Shown here: positions 34,078 through 43,674 of the stretch, in pieces
Layout of the letters: each line of letters opens with the position of its first letter
Position numbering within the stretch: the stretch's first letter is position 1
Notes under the pieces: model-generated
Told to the model about the DNA's origin: nothing
Database searches by the model: none
What the model saw: the letters and a program-made list of their open reading frames with translations, nothing else
Translations under genes and position numbers: made by a program
Origin: Eutrophocola sp964490145
Lineage (GTDB): Bacteria; Pseudomonadota; Gammaproteobacteria; Pseudomonadales; Pseudohongiellaceae
DNA: 64,000 nucleotides
NCBI GenBank assembly: GCA_964490145.1
Contig: CAZBBS010000003.1
Location: forward strand, 1 to 64,000
Direction: 5' to 3'

Positions 34078-35529
34078 ATGACATTGAAAGACACCTCCCT
34101 GCTGCGTTCGCAGTGCTATGTTGGCGGCCAGTGGGTCAATGCTGACTCCTCGGAAACCTTCGATATCCTGAATCCGGCCACTGGCGAGGTTGTCTCCACG
34201 GTACCCCGCTTTGGCGCTGATGAAACCCGTCGCGCTATTGAAAGAGCCAATGCCGCACTGCCCGGCTGGCGCGCAAAAACTGCCAAGGAACGCTCTGTTA
34301 TCCTGAAAAAATGGCATGCGCTGATCCTGGAAAACCTCGAGGACCTGGCTCTGCTCATCACCATGGAACAGGGCAAACCCCTGTCCGAGTCCCAGGGTGA
34401 AATCGCCTATGCCTCCAAATTCATTGAATGGTTTGCCGAGGAAGCCAAGCGCGTGTACGGGGATATCATCCCGTCAGATGAACATGACAAACGCATCATG
34501 GTCATCAAACAGCCCATCGGGGTGGTGGGTGCCATCACTCCCTGGAATTTTCCTGCTGCCATGATCACCCGTAAATGTTCACCCGCTCTTGCGGCAGGCT
34601 GCACCATAGTCGTGAAACCGGATGAGAACACCCCTTTGACTGCTTTTGCTCTCGCTGAACTGGGTGAAAGAGCAGGCTTTCCGCCAGGCGTGATCAATAT
34701 AGTGACAGGCAACCCTGTTGCTGTTGGTGGTGAGCTGACCTCAAACCCGATTGTTCGCAAGATATCCTTCACCGGCTCCACCGCCGTCGGCAAACTGCTG
34801 ATGGAACAGTGTGCCAGTACCGTGAAAAAAGTGTCCCTGGAACTTGGTGGCAATGCTCCCTTCATCATTTTTGATGATGCCGATATTGAACAGGCCGTCG
34901 ATGGGCTCATGAAATCGAAATTCCGCAACATGGGCCAGACCTGTGTCTGCGCCAACCGGATCTTTGTTCAGGACGGCATCTATGATGCCTTTGCCAAAGC
35001 CCTGGTCAGCGAAGTGGAAAAACTTCAGCTTGGTCCTGGTCTGAATGAAGGTGTCCAGCAGGGCCCCATGATCAATATGCAGGCCGTGGAAAAGGTCGAA
35101 GCCCATATCGCCGATGCGCTGGATAAAGGCGCCAGGATCGAATGCGGCGGCGGACGTCACGAACTGGGCGGCACCTACTTCCAGCCCACGGTCTTAACCG
35201 GCATGAATGCGGACATGCGTAGCATGCGTGAGGAAATCTTCGGACCCATGGCACCACTGTTCCGGTTCCGGGAAGAAGATGAAGTTATTGCCATGGCCAA
35301 CAATACCCAGTTCGGCCTGGCCGCCTATTGTTATACCCGAGACCTGGGCAGGTTCTTCCGGGTGTCAGAGGGACTGGAATACGGCATTGTCGGGATCAAC
35401 ACCGGCATGATTTCCAACGAGATGTCACCCTTTGGTGGCGTGAAGGAATCCGGCATTGGGCGCGAAGGTTCACGCTACGGCATCGAGGATTTTGTGGAAA
35501 TCAAATACATCAACGTGGGCGGCATCTGA
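34078..35529 (+). CDS. gabD: NAD(P)-dependent succinate-semialdehyde dehydrogenase
   Basis: A 483-residue aldehyde dehydrogenase closest in pattern to GabD. Seen: GAITPWNFPAAMITRKCSPA, SFTGSTAVGKLLMEQCA, LELGGNAPFIIFDDAD (catalytic Glu), MGQTCVCANRIFVQDG (catalytic Cys) and NTGMISNEMSPFGGVKESG. Oxidises succinate semialdehyde to succinate in GABA or polyamine catabolism; relatives use other C4-C5 semialdehydes. No gabT is adjacent. Confidence 0.88.
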   Translation: MTLKDTSLLRSQCYVGGQWVNADSSETFDILNPATGEVVSTVPRFGADETRRAIERANAALPGWRAKTAKERSVILKKWHALILENLEDLALLITMEQGKPLSESQGEIAYASKFIEWFAEEAKRVYGDIIPSDEHDKRIMVIKQPIGVVGAITPWNFPAAMITRKCSPALAAGCTIVVKPDENTPLTAFALAELGERAGFPPGVINIVTGNPVAVGGELTSNPIVRKISFTGSTAVGKLLMEQCASTVKKVSLELGGNAPFIIFDDADIEQAVDGLMKSKFRNMGQTCVCANRIFVQDGIYDAFAKALVSEVEKLQLGPGLNEGVQQGPMINMQAVEKVEAHIADALDKGARIECGGGRHELGGTYFQPTVLTGMNADMRSMREEIFGPMAPLFRFREEDEVIAMANNTQFGLAAYCYTRDLGRFFRVSEGLEYGIVGINTGMISNEMSPFGGVKESGIGREGSRYGIEDFVEIKYINVGGI

Positions 35530-35549
35530 CCGCCCACTGGCCTTTTTTT
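35515..35549 (+). terminator. Terminator overlapping the gabD stop
   Basis: GTGGGCGG and CCGCCCAC form a perfect 8-bp stem around CATCTGA, which includes the gabD stop codon; seven T follow five bases later. The spacing to the T run is longer than ideal. The convergent NTP transferase gene ends at 35548. Confidence 0.5.
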
Positions 35550-36354
35550 AGCCGGCCTGGCGACGTTTCAGGGTTTCATCGGTTAACCGGTAGCTGTTGG
35601 CATTATCCACATCGATAGGCCCGAAGGGGTAATTCAGCAGCACCGGTTCCAGCCGGATACCGAGCTTTCTGCCGATACTGCTGAAAATACCGGGAAAACT
35701 GGTGAGCTGGAACTTGTAGAGAATCAACGGAAGAACACCAAAGACTTTCAGGATTCGCCAGGGTTTTTTCCGGAACTGTCCGCCAGAGCGGAAAATATTC
35801 ACCGCATCCACACCACCCTGGGAACGAATCCCGAACAGGTTGCAGAAGGAATACCCCCCATCCCTGAAGCGAAAGAACTTGAAGCCTTCGTTGGCATAAT
35901 CCTTCAGCACTTCTGCTTCCGGTGTGGCGCCTATGCTCACATCGGCCTCACTGCCCAGAAACGCATCAACAAAGTCACGGATTAATTCAGGGGTGTGCAG
36001 GGCATTGTCAGCGGTGGTAATGACCAGGGGCAGAAGCCCGGGATCACGCTGATGCAATTCAATCAGGCTGTCAGCAAGGGTGTCAGCACTGGCCACCAGT
36101 TCGACCTGTCCCTGCTCCAGCCATTCACCTGTCCTGGACAGACCGGAAAGAACATCGGCATTTTCAATGGAGACAAGAATCCGGGAGAAGCGCTGAGCAT
36201 CCATCAGGGCCTGAATGACAATTTCCAGCATCGGCGTGCCACCGATTTCCACCAGGCATTTGTGGGACTTGTTCTGCAGTTTGGCAACGGGATCTTCAAC
36301 CCCCTGCCGGCTGGCGGCCAGGACCAGTGCTGTCAGTGGTACAGGACTGGACAC
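35548..36354 (-). CDS. MobA-like NTP transferase domain protein
   Basis: A 268-residue sugar- or headgroup-nucleotidyltransferase-like protein. LTALVLAASRQGVEDPVAKL followed by KCLVEIGGTPMLEIVIQAL matches the nucleotide-binding start of this fold, and LVITTADNALHTPELIRDF holds the metal-binding Asp. A C-terminal region (about 190-268) is not part of the core fold. Start is GTG at 36354, 2 bp after the MmgE/PrpD gene, so the two are cotranscribed. The activated substrate is unknown; a lipid or glycan headgroup is a guess from context. Confidence 0.7.
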   Translation of the reverse strand: MSSPVPLTALVLAASRQGVEDPVAKLQNKSHKCLVEIGGTPMLEIVIQALMDAQRFSRILVSIENADVLSGLSRTGEWLEQGQVELVASADTLADSLIELHQRDPGLLPLVITTADNALHTPELIRDFVDAFLGSEADVSIGATPEAEVLKDYANEGFKFFRFRDGGYSFCNLFGIRSQGGVDAVNIFRSGGQFRKKPWRILKVFGVLPLILYKFQLTSFPGIFSSIGRKLGIRLEPVLLNYPFGPIDVDNANSYRLTDETLKRRQAG

Positions 36355-36356
36355 GA

Positions 36357-37781
36357 TTAAACCGGACCTTCCGGGCCACGGGGTGTCAGTTCAATCCCCA
36401 TCAGGCGATTAAGATTACCGCCGCATTCCAGCTGATGGAAATTTTCCAGGGCCTGTTTGATCGGGCTCCAATCCACATCCGGCATCAGGTCGACAGTACA
36501 CTGGTCGAATTTCTTCCAGTACTGCTCATCCGGGAATGGCGCTGTTTTGCTGCCCAGGGCCATGAACGTGGATTTCTCCACCACCCTGCCGTCTTTCAGC
36601 GTGATCTTCACCGTGGTATCGGTCTCAGTTTCAGGCAACTGGATGGGATGCCTGAAGGTGCGCTCGAACAAGGCACGATGGCCTGGCCGGTTCACTGCCT
36701 CATCGGTGAAATCAGCAATACCAACCTTGCCCTGGATGACGGCGCAACTGACCGGATACTCCACGGAGAACTTGCCTTCCAGGCCCTTCTCCGGACGTTC
36801 ATACATCAGGTTTTTCAGGTGCATGGCCGGGGCATAAACATCTATGCGCTCAATGTCATCGGCCGTAATCTTATAGGCCTCCCTGAGATCAAGAACACAG
36901 TCCAGCGTGCGGTGGGCACTGCCGCAGGTCGGGAAGCGCTTGACACGGAACTTGTGCGTGGTGATCAGCAATGGCTCGGCAATGGATTCGGTTTCAAATT
37001 CCATCGTTTGCCCATGCTCTGGCTCGCCAATGGCGGCTTTCAATTCTTCACGGTCAGGGCCGACCATCAGGGTATTCATCCCGGTGGGGCCTTCCAGGGT
37101 ATTCCAGCCGGCAGTCATGCCAAGCCGTGCAAAGTAGGCAGACTGGATTCCGCCCTTGGCCGCGTTACCAGCATGCAAGGGTTTGGCCATGGTGCCGAAC
37201 TGGGACATGAAGCCGCCCGCGGTGCTTGTGGCCAGAGACAGGGCCATGGCGCACTGATGGGCATCCAGTTTCAGCAGTCTGGCTGTGGCTGCAGCTGCCC
37301 CCAGGGAGCCGGTAGTGGCAGTGGAATGCCAGCCGCGCTTGCGGTGATGGGGGTTCAGTCCCTGGCCAATACGGCCCTGTATCTGGTTGGCCACCAGGTA
37401 GGCATCCAGGCATTCAGCCGGTGTTTTCCTTTCCTGCTCAGCCACCGCGAGAATGGTTGGCCAGAGGACAGTTGAAATATGCGCCTTGGGTGGATCGTAG
37501 TTGTCATCAAAATCCAGGGCATGCCCCGCAGTGGCATTGAGCAATGCCGCCCAGGGCAACGCCAGTTTCTTTGTAGTGCCGACACCGGAGACATTACCCT
37601 GCCCCCACTGACTGACCTGCTCCAGGACAATTTTAGCCACAGGGGTCACTGAACCCGGCAGAATCACCGCCACGGTATCAATCAATTCACGATAGGCAGA
37701 ATGCAGAGCCTCCTGCGGCCAGTCGTTGGCCACTGTGGCTATCCACTCACCATAGGCTTCAAGGGGATTTCTTTTACTCAT
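36357..37781 (-). CDS. MmgE/PrpD family protein
   Basis: A 474-residue member of the 2-methylcitrate dehydratase-like family. Family features: HALDFDDNYDPPKAHISTVL near residue 90, GWHSTATTGSLGAAAATARL, and a C-terminal part with YPVSCAVIQGKV and VKITLKDGRV. PrpD dehydrates 2-methylcitrate, but many paralogues act on other hydroxy acids. No prpB, prpC or acn is adjacent, so propionate catabolism is not implied. Cotranscribed with the NTP transferase. Confidence 0.85.
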   Translation of the reverse strand: MSKRNPLEAYGEWIATVANDWPQEALHSAYRELIDTVAVILPGSVTPVAKIVLEQVSQWGQGNVSGVGTTKKLALPWAALLNATAGHALDFDDNYDPPKAHISTVLWPTILAVAEQERKTPAECLDAYLVANQIQGRIGQGLNPHHRKRGWHSTATTGSLGAAAATARLLKLDAHQCAMALSLATSTAGGFMSQFGTMAKPLHAGNAAKGGIQSAYFARLGMTAGWNTLEGPTGMNTLMVGPDREELKAAIGEPEHGQTMEFETESIAEPLLITTHKFRVKRFPTCGSAHRTLDCVLDLREAYKITADDIERIDVYAPAMHLKNLMYERPEKGLEGKFSVEYPVSCAVIQGKVGIADFTDEAVNRPGHRALFERTFRHPIQLPETETDTTVKITLKDGRVVEKSTFMALGSKTAPFPDEQYWKKFDQCTVDLMPDVDWSPIKQALENFHQLECGGNLNRLMGIELTPRGPEGPV

Positions 37782-37826
37782 AACTGATCAGGTATCTGAA
37801 ATTGATTTATAGAAAAGACTAAACAG

Positions 37827-37852
37827 AAAAGCCCGGAAAAATCCGGGCTTTT
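37827..37852 (-). terminator. Bidirectional intrinsic terminator
   Basis: AAAAGCCCGGA and TCCGGGCTTTT form an 11-bp stem with a short A loop, flanked by A/T runs on both sides. On the minus strand it ends the transcript of the glycosyltransferase gene, separating that operon from the MmgE/PrpD operon downstream. Confidence 0.9.
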
Positions 37853-37867
37853 AAACATATCCCTGGC

Positions 37868-38617
37868 TTATCCTCGGGCTACTTGCCAGTAGCCGGACAA
37901 CAGGCGTTCACCATAATCCCCCAGGGCAGTTTCACCTAGGATACGATCACCGATGCCGGACAGGTTGCCGTCATGCATGCGGTAGTTGAACAGGGGCTCG
38001 GCAATGTGGAAACCGGTCCAGCCATTGGCCACCATGCGCTTCCACTTGTGATGCTTGGTGGCAACCCGGATGCTTTCATCAAAGGGGGCAACCTCCAGGA
38101 AAGCACGGGTGTCAGTCAGGGCAGGCTCGGGCAGGTAGCTGGCCTGCTCCACCAGTTCCTTGTCAAAGGCCACAGAACGACCGCGCTCGATAATGTTCAT
38201 TTGCTGGTCGGCCAGGTTGCAGTCGGAGTAGATAAAACCCAGGTTAGGATCTTCCTGACGACGTTCCTGCAGTTCCTTGATACAGCGGCTGGCATATCCC
38301 GGGGTGAGCCAGTCATCGGCATCCAGAGTGATGAGGTATTCACCCTTGAGTTCATCCAGCACGGCATTGATCGCACCAAGCTTGCCTCTGTTCTTTTCCA
38401 GGGCAACCAGCTTGGTACGCTGTAGATTATTGGTTTCAGCGAGCTTTTTGGTGGCAACGGCCACAGAGTCGTCAGAACTGCCGTCATCCACGACAATCAA
38501 TTCAATGGCGGGGTAATCCTGCTGATAGATGCTCTCGATGGCATCTGCAATGTAATCAGCATAGTTATAGTTAGGTATCAGAACAGTTAACAGATGTTCT
38601 TGTAAGGCGTTCGGCAC
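37868..38617 (-). CDS. GT2 family glycosyltransferase
   Basis: A 249-residue cytoplasmic GT-A enzyme: TVLIPNYNYADYIADAIES, LIVVDDGSSDDSV, LEKNRGKLGAINAVLDEL and LITLDADDWLTPGY (metal-binding DxD). It transfers a sugar from a nucleotide donor; acceptor unknown. Start GTG at 38617 with only a weak ribosome site. Last gene of a minus-strand group with sulfotransferase, CDP-glycerol transferase-like and phosphoesterase genes. Confidence 0.88.
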   Translation of the reverse strand: MPNALQEHLLTVLIPNYNYADYIADAIESIYQQDYPAIELIVVDDGSSDDSVAVATKKLAETNNLQRTKLVALEKNRGKLGAINAVLDELKGEYLITLDADDWLTPGYASRCIKELQERRQEDPNLGFIYSDCNLADQQMNIIERGRSVAFDKELVEQASYLPEPALTDTRAFLEVAPFDESIRVATKHHKWKRMVANGWTGFHIAEPLFNYRMHDGNLSGIGDRILGETALGDYGERLLSGYWQVARG

Positions 38618-38827
38618 GACGTTGTAGAACCTTTTCGTATTTTCTTATTAAAAGCAGACCCAGCCACGGGTTTTCCGTGGAATCCTGTGATCATGAGGGT
38701 CTTCCCAAATATTCACCCCGGAAGGGAACGTCTCACTCTCACCAGGCCGGGCAAACTGCGCTAATGTTACCATTAAATCACTGATTTCCCATAACTTATT
38801 GCACGGGAAAAACCAGGAAATATGCCC

Positions 38828-39931
38828 TTATCCTGCTGGAAACAGGTTCTGAGGGGAGCTGTTCAGCCGCGAAATTCCTTCCTGGCAGATCTGCGCTACA
38901 AGCTCACGGTCCTTCTGACTCAGAGCCTCGGTCAAGGTTTCAGAATCGGGCTTGAAAATGGTCTTGTCACTGTCATCCTTGGAGTAAAACCGGTACTGGG
39001 AGCGCATCAGTTCAAGTTCTTCAGGGTCAGGGCGCAGGTTGAACCCCCGGTCCAGGATGTCCTCATAGAGCTCCTGGTGCTTCAGGGAACTGTAATTGAG
39101 CAGGCTCAGGTTGCCATCTTCAGCACAGACTGCCCGGGCGATCCGGAAGTACTGGGCATAACACCAGGCCAGGTATTCAGCATCATTCATGACCCCGGTT
39201 TCTTCAGGTGTTTTACCTGTCAGCATGGTTGACTGCAGCTTGCCTTTGGCCCGCAACACGGCGGTGGTTTCCTGCAGTACCGTGGCAATAACCTCGGCCG
39301 GATCCCGATACAGGTAGACGATTGGCACTTCAGGAAATGCTGCCCTGATGAAGTCCATGAATATCACGTTCCAGCTGATGAACTTGATGAAACAGCGTTC
39401 ATATTCTGGACGGCGACGACGGGACATCAGAAAGACCACATTCCGGAACATGCGGATGTTACGCTCATTGACTTCCGGCTGATGCTGCCAGTGATCCGTT
39501 ACCACTGCCCAGAATCCTTCCTGCAGCGGACCACCCTGGTTAATACAGACATTTTTGGGGGAGCGGGCCAGGGACTTGGTCAACAGGGTTGAGCCACAGC
39601 GGGACACATGAAACAGGAAGCCCTGGGGCACAAGGGAATCAGTGATCAGATCGTCGCGCTCAAGCAAATCCAGACCGGTGGTAAACATCTCGCCAATCCC
39701 CCCTTCCTTGGCCAGACGCTCGATGGTGTAAATATATTTCCATTCCACCAGAGGGACATCACCGATATCAGCGAAATACAGCATGCCCTCACCTTCAGGG
39801 TTGATTGCCACAGGTACCAGGCCAGGTACGGCGCGCAGGCGGGCAAGGGCTTCATCAGCGGACAGGTGCTGATCCCGGATTCCCGGCATCAGGTTTTCCA
39901 TGACATCGTGGTCAGGTAAGGCGTAAAGCAT
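38828..39931 (-). CDS. Sulfotransferase family protein
   Basis: A 367-residue PAPS-type sulfotransferase. The 5'-phosphosulfate loop is GFLFHVSRCGSTLLTKSLA, the 3'-phosphate site VPIVYLYRDPAEVIATV, and the N-terminal 100 residues form an extra domain. I prefer the ATG at 39931 over a TTG at 39940 because AGG is better spaced. Acceptor unknown: a glycan or lipid headgroup fits the neighbourhood. A short TGCTCCA/TGGAGCA inverted repeat lies just upstream, near 39954-39970. Confidence 0.82.
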   Translation of the reverse strand: MLYALPDHDVMENLMPGIRDQHLSADEALARLRAVPGLVPVAINPEGEGMLYFADIGDVPLVEWKYIYTIERLAKEGGIGEMFTTGLDLLERDDLITDSLVPQGFLFHVSRCGSTLLTKSLARSPKNVCINQGGPLQEGFWAVVTDHWQHQPEVNERNIRMFRNVVFLMSRRRRPEYERCFIKFISWNVIFMDFIRAAFPEVPIVYLYRDPAEVIATVLQETTAVLRAKGKLQSTMLTGKTPEETGVMNDAEYLAWCYAQYFRIARAVCAEDGNLSLLNYSSLKHQELYEDILDRGFNLRPDPEELELMRSQYRFYSKDDSDKTIFKPDSETLTEALSQKDRELVAQICQEGISRLNSSPQNLFPAG

Positions 39932-40031
39932 GTCTATCAAGCCTATATCAGTGCTGCTCCAGCATGGAGCACGAATAACATCAGGGTGAATTATAGTCGT
40001 TTTTTATCGTTATTTTCCCGCTAGAGGCGTC

Positions 40032-41225
40032 TCAGGAACCCGACTCAACAGGGGCTGTTTCGCTGACCAGGGACTCCCTGACCATGAAGCCGCGAATGGC
40101 ATCAGCCGCGCGAATTGCCGCTGGCGTATCACTCAGGTCAAAAGCATCCATGGCGGCGTCTTCCTGCTGCCGCCTGTACCGCTGCGGCTCTGCCAGGGCC
40201 TTTTCCAGGGCAGCCGGGAAATCTTCGATGGCATCTACAACATCGCCGCAATGCCAGCACAGGAAATTCGGATCATTTTGCCAACTGGCATCGCCACTGT
40301 TCAGATACATGACAGGCCGCGGCTCAATCATGAATTCATAAACCTGGCTGCTGACATCCCCAAGGTACAAATCAGCAGAACGAATGTAGGTCATGTCGAT
40401 TGAGGCGAGAGACCCGGTATCCACGATAATGTTGTCTGCACCCTTGATGAAATCAGGCACCTTTGGCGTGATCCGGGGACGTCCACCCTCCGTGGAAATA
40501 TGCCAACGGCGACGGTACATCAGCACGTGGGGAGCAAAAATAAGGTTGTATTCCTTGTGCGCCATAAAATAGCGCAGCACCTCTTCGCCCCATTCATACC
40601 AGGAGGAATAGCGGGGATCGAAGTGCGGGGTGTAAAGAATGGTTGGATTGTCGTTATTGAAAAACTTTTTCCGGGGTCCATGACGGAACAGGTCAAATTT
40701 CACGTAGCCGGCAATCTTGCAGCGCTCCTCAGACACCATGCCCTCGCTGAGCATTCTGTCCTGGTACTTCTTACCAGGCAGCAGGTAGTAATCAAAACCT
40801 GCTACACCACGGTAACCACCTGATCGGTCCCCGGCTCCATGAAAGGTGTGCACCATGATCGGCGCATCCTTGCCCAGCCAGCGCTTGAGTACGAGCGTGG
40901 TTTTATCCGGGACGATCAGCACATCAAAAGAGCGAAACATTTCCCGATGGCTCCACAGCACACCAAAGCGCTTTGCCAGAAAGGCATGACCGGTCAGACG
41001 GTCAAACACACTGGCGTAAGTGGGGACAGTTGCCTGGACCAGCTCACATTTTGCATCAGGGTAGCCTGCGGCAATATCCTTTACGGCTTCTGTTTCAGCA
41101 TCGGTAGTACTGATGATGACAACAGTCGTGTCCGGATAGCGGCGAGCCAATTCAAAGGCTGTCGGCGCACTGTGCATGACCTGGTGAGCTGCGTCATGAT
41201 TCAACAAAAAGCCAACTCGGCTCAT
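40032..41225 (-). CDS. CDP-glycerol glycerophosphotransferase-like protein
   Basis: A 397-residue TagF/TarF-type transferase. HTFHGAGDRSGGYRGVAGFD and DYYLLPGKKYQDRMLSEG, the mid-domain NPTILYTPHFDPRYSSWYEW and the C-terminal SADLYLGDVSSQVYEF match the family that moves glycerol-phosphate from CDP-glycerol to a polymer or lipid. In a Gram-negative the product is not wall teichoic acid; capsule, LPS or lipid headgroup decoration are options. The start overlaps the metallophosphoesterase stop by 4 bp (ATGA). Confidence 0.82.
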   Translation of the reverse strand: MSRVGFLLNHDAAHQVMHSAPTAFELARRYPDTTVVIISTTDAETEAVKDIAAGYPDAKCELVQATVPTYASVFDRLTGHAFLAKRFGVLWSHREMFRSFDVLIVPDKTTLVLKRWLGKDAPIMVHTFHGAGDRSGGYRGVAGFDYYLLPGKKYQDRMLSEGMVSEERCKIAGYVKFDLFRHGPRKKFFNNDNPTILYTPHFDPRYSSWYEWGEEVLRYFMAHKEYNLIFAPHVLMYRRRWHISTEGGRPRITPKVPDFIKGADNIIVDTGSLASIDMTYIRSADLYLGDVSSQVYEFMIEPRPVMYLNSGDASWQNDPNFLCWHCGDVVDAIEDFPAALEKALAEPQRYRRQQEDAAMDAFDLSDTPAAIRAADAIRGFMVRESLVSETAPVESGS

Positions 41226-42100
41226 ATTGTTTCCCTTTCTCTGGCGTTAAACATGTGTCGTTCTGCGTCATACCAGTAATGCTGCACAGCAAGTACCGGT
41301 TTCTGGTGACTGGTATCCACTTCAATCAAATGAAAATGGGCGGCACCCTTGCGTTTGCCCAAGGCCGAAGCAGAGGCAGCACCAAGTACCGGGATGGGGC
41401 CGTCAGCACCGTCCAGACTTGCCCTGACAGGATAATGCAGATGGCCATGCAATACGGCATCCACCGGGTATTCGCGTAACAAATCCTGCAAGGCCTGCCG
41501 GTCTTCCAGGGCCTTGGTTTTACGTGTCGCACCATCGTGAGGAGCATGATGCACCATCAACAAGGTTGGGCGGTTTTCTTCTCGCGTCTGCGCCAATAGT
41601 GTTCTCGCCTTCTCCAGTTGCTCCTCGCCGATGTACCCGATCGAGGTCAGTGGAGGCGTAACTACAGCACTGGAGAGGCCGATAATATTCACCGGACCAC
41701 GCCTGTGCAGATAGGGAAATCCCTGGCGGCCATCGTCATCAACCATCCAGCGCCCCCACTTTTCCAGGGCATAATCCAGTGCACCAGGTACATAGGCATC
41801 ATGATTTCCCGGTATCAGGCTGACATTCGAGGGATCACCCAGTTTTTCCATCCAGTCCGCAGCCTGATCCACTTCTCCCGGATGCGTGGTGAAAGTGATA
41901 TCTCCTGTCACACAGATATGGTCCGGACCAATGTCACCCAGCTGCTCCAGCAATGCATCGAGAATGGCCATGCGATGCTCGTTTTTCCATTTGTGATGCC
42001 AGGAAAACAGGCCCAGGATGCGCTTGGTGGCAAGCTGGCTTAATTCCAGTTTGGGTAATGGCGGGATATGGAGGTCTGAAATATGGGCAATTACGTACAT
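41222..42100 (-). CDS. Calcineurin-like metallophosphoesterase
   Basis: A 292-residue metallophosphoesterase: MYVIAHISDLHIPP (DxH), ICVTGDITFTTHPGEVD (GD), LIPGNHDAYVPG (GNH[DE]), LLMVHHAPHDG and VLHGHLHYP. I chose the ATG at 42100, which places the DxH motif at the N-terminus; a longer frame to 42202 adds unlikely sequence. It overlaps the CDP-glycerol transferase-like gene, suggesting it trims a phosphate or CDP ester in the same pathway. Confidence 0.88.
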   Translation of the reverse strand: MYVIAHISDLHIPPLPKLELSQLATKRILGLFSWHHKWKNEHRMAILDALLEQLGDIGPDHICVTGDITFTTHPGEVDQAADWMEKLGDPSNVSLIPGNHDAYVPGALDYALEKWGRWMVDDDGRQGFPYLHRRGPVNIIGLSSAVVTPPLTSIGYIGEEQLEKARTLLAQTREENRPTLLMVHHAPHDGATRKTKALEDRQALQDLLREYPVDAVLHGHLHYPVRASLDGADGPIPVLGAASASALGKRKGAAHFHLIEVDTSHQKPVLAVQHYWYDAERHMFNARERETI

Positions 42101-42572
42101 GAATGGGGATATTTCAGAGTCCGGAACGATAGAACCCTGCCGGGTTCTGTGGATGTCATTTTTTGTGCGGGCTAATAGTATAGATTTCAAGATGATTTGC
42201 AAGTTTCACGGAGATGCAAGTTGACACTTTATCCCTGAAATTCCGGCATAAATCGTAATCTTCCAACCTGACTATCGCCTCGCACAGCCCTTTCCTACCT
42301 CCCCCTTCCCGGAAACCTGCAGCTTGGTGCTGGACACGGAATCACGTGATCAATATTACAGGGTCAGGATCGCCACTCTCATATTTCCGGATCAAATGGG
42401 CGAATCAGTGTCAGGTAAAGTTGACGATTCTGTCGGGGACTGTGAAAATCCGCCTTTTTTATGCAATTCCGGTGTTCAAAGCGGTCTAATAGCTATACCG
42501 GCCGGGTTTGGTAACGGAAAACAGCATGCTCAGTCACAGAATTTCAGCAATCGCAACCGCCTACGGGGACTG
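42101..42572. other. Divergent intergenic region before lptC
   Basis: About 470 bp between the phosphoesterase start and lptC. An open frame from 42324 runs into lptC but its composition is not protein-like. kdsD and kdsC, which often precede lptC, are not present here. I see no clear terminator or RNA; it presumably holds divergent promoters. Confidence 0.6.
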
Positions 42573-43154
42573 ATGGCGATGCGGATGCATTTTGTTGTAA
42601 GCGCTGTACTGGCAGGTTTGTTGGTTTTCCTGATGAATGCCATGGTGCAACAGGACTCGGGGGGCGCAAATACAGGCATCCCGACAGTCCAGACTTTTGA
42701 TTACCAGATGATGAACCTGGACTATATGCAATATGATGCCAACGGAACCCCAAGTTATCGTCTGCTGGCTGACAGCATCACGCATTTTCCAGCGCCGGAA
42801 TTCAACACACTGAACAAGCCCCGGTTTGAAATTCTCGAGGATCAGGACATAGTCTGGACCATTTCCGCAAATAGCGGCCGAACCGAAGATGAACTGTTTT
42901 CTGGCGAACAGCGTGTTGATCTGGAAGATTCGGTTGTCATCCATGGTCTCGACAGTGAAGGTCGGGAAGTGAATATTTATACCAGTAATCTGCGCGTATT
43001 TCCCGAATCAAGGAGCGCCATTACCGACAACAATGTCAGAATAACCGGTGAAAACAGTAATTTGACCGCCACCGGCATGACTGTTGACCTGCGCAGCAGC
43101 CGCATCAGGTTGCGCACCAATGTCAGAGGAACCTATGGAATACAGGAAAACTAG
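42573..43154 (+). CDS. lptC: LPS export protein LptC
   Basis: Bitopic inner-membrane protein that receives LPS from LptB2FG and passes it to LptA. About 193 residues: N-terminal helix HFVVSAVLAGLLVFLMNAMV, then a beta-jellyroll with YDANGTPSYRLLADSITHFP, ISANSGRTEDELFSGEQRVD and the LptC tail NVRITGENSNLTATGMTVDL. I chose ATG 42573 because GGGGA lies just upstream; ATGs at 42579 and 42585 are alternatives. It overlaps lptA by 20 bp. Confidence 0.88.
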   Translation: MAMRMHFVVSAVLAGLLVFLMNAMVQQDSGGANTGIPTVQTFDYQMMNLDYMQYDANGTPSYRLLADSITHFPAPEFNTLNKPRFEILEDQDIVWTISANSGRTEDELFSGEQRVDLEDSVVIHGLDSEGREVNIYTSNLRVFPESRSAITDNNVRITGENSNLTATGMTVDLRSSRIRLRTNVRGTYGIQEN

Positions 43155-43674
43155 AATAAGCTTTATTAACAGGGTCTGGTTCTATCTCGCCCTGCTGTTC
43201 CCGCTGACTGCACTGGCCCTGCCTGAAGACAAGGATCAGGAAGTGGTTGTGGTGGCGTCACGTGGTGGCGAGGTATCCCTGGATGAAGGCATCACCATTT
43301 TCCGCGGCACTGTAGAACAACCAGCCAGCATTACCCAGGGCACCATGGAAATCACTGGGCTGGAGATTACCATCAGGGCAGATAATGGTGACCTGAGCAA
43401 AATCAGCAAGATTACGGCAGCCGGGAAACCGGCAAGCTTTCAGCAGCAGCCGAAAATTGACCAGTCTGTTGTCTATGCCAGGGGCGAAACTATTGTCTAT
43501 GATGACAGCTCTCAGCTCATCACCATCAATGGCGATGCCGAGCTGACCCAGGACAGAAACATTTTGACCGGACACCTCATCGAGTATGAAATTGAAAGCA
43601 AGAAAGCCCGGGCAGAAAGCAGCGGCGGCAGCGACCGCGTCAACATGTCCATCACGCCGAAGAATGATCAATGA
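43135..43674 (+). CDS. lptA: LPS transport periplasmic protein LptA
   Basis: Periplasmic bridge protein. The 179 residues start with a signal peptide (about 1-30, ending in LTALALPED), then an OstA-like beta-jellyroll with GITIFRGTVEQPASITQGTM, ITAAGKPASFQQQPK and LITINGDAELTQDRNILTGH. AGAGGA precedes the ATG at 43135. It overlaps lptC and lptB, so the three are translationally coupled. Confidence 0.9.
   Translation: MEYRKTRISFINRVWFYLALLFPLTALALPEDKDQEVVVVASRGGEVSLDEGITIFRGTVEQPASITQGTMEITGLEITIRADNGDLSKISKITAAGKPASFQQQPKIDQSVVYARGETIVYDDSSQLITINGDAELTQDRNILTGHLIEYEIESKKARAESSGGSDRVNMSITPKNDQ

Noticed and set aside
36357..37781. prpD of the methylcitrate cycle
   Set aside because: No prpB, prpC or aconitase neighbour, and the family has many paralogues.
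42324..42572. 83-residue N-terminal extension of LptC
   Set aside because: Composition is not protein-like and the ATG at 42573 has a ribosome site and gives the normal LptC N-terminus.
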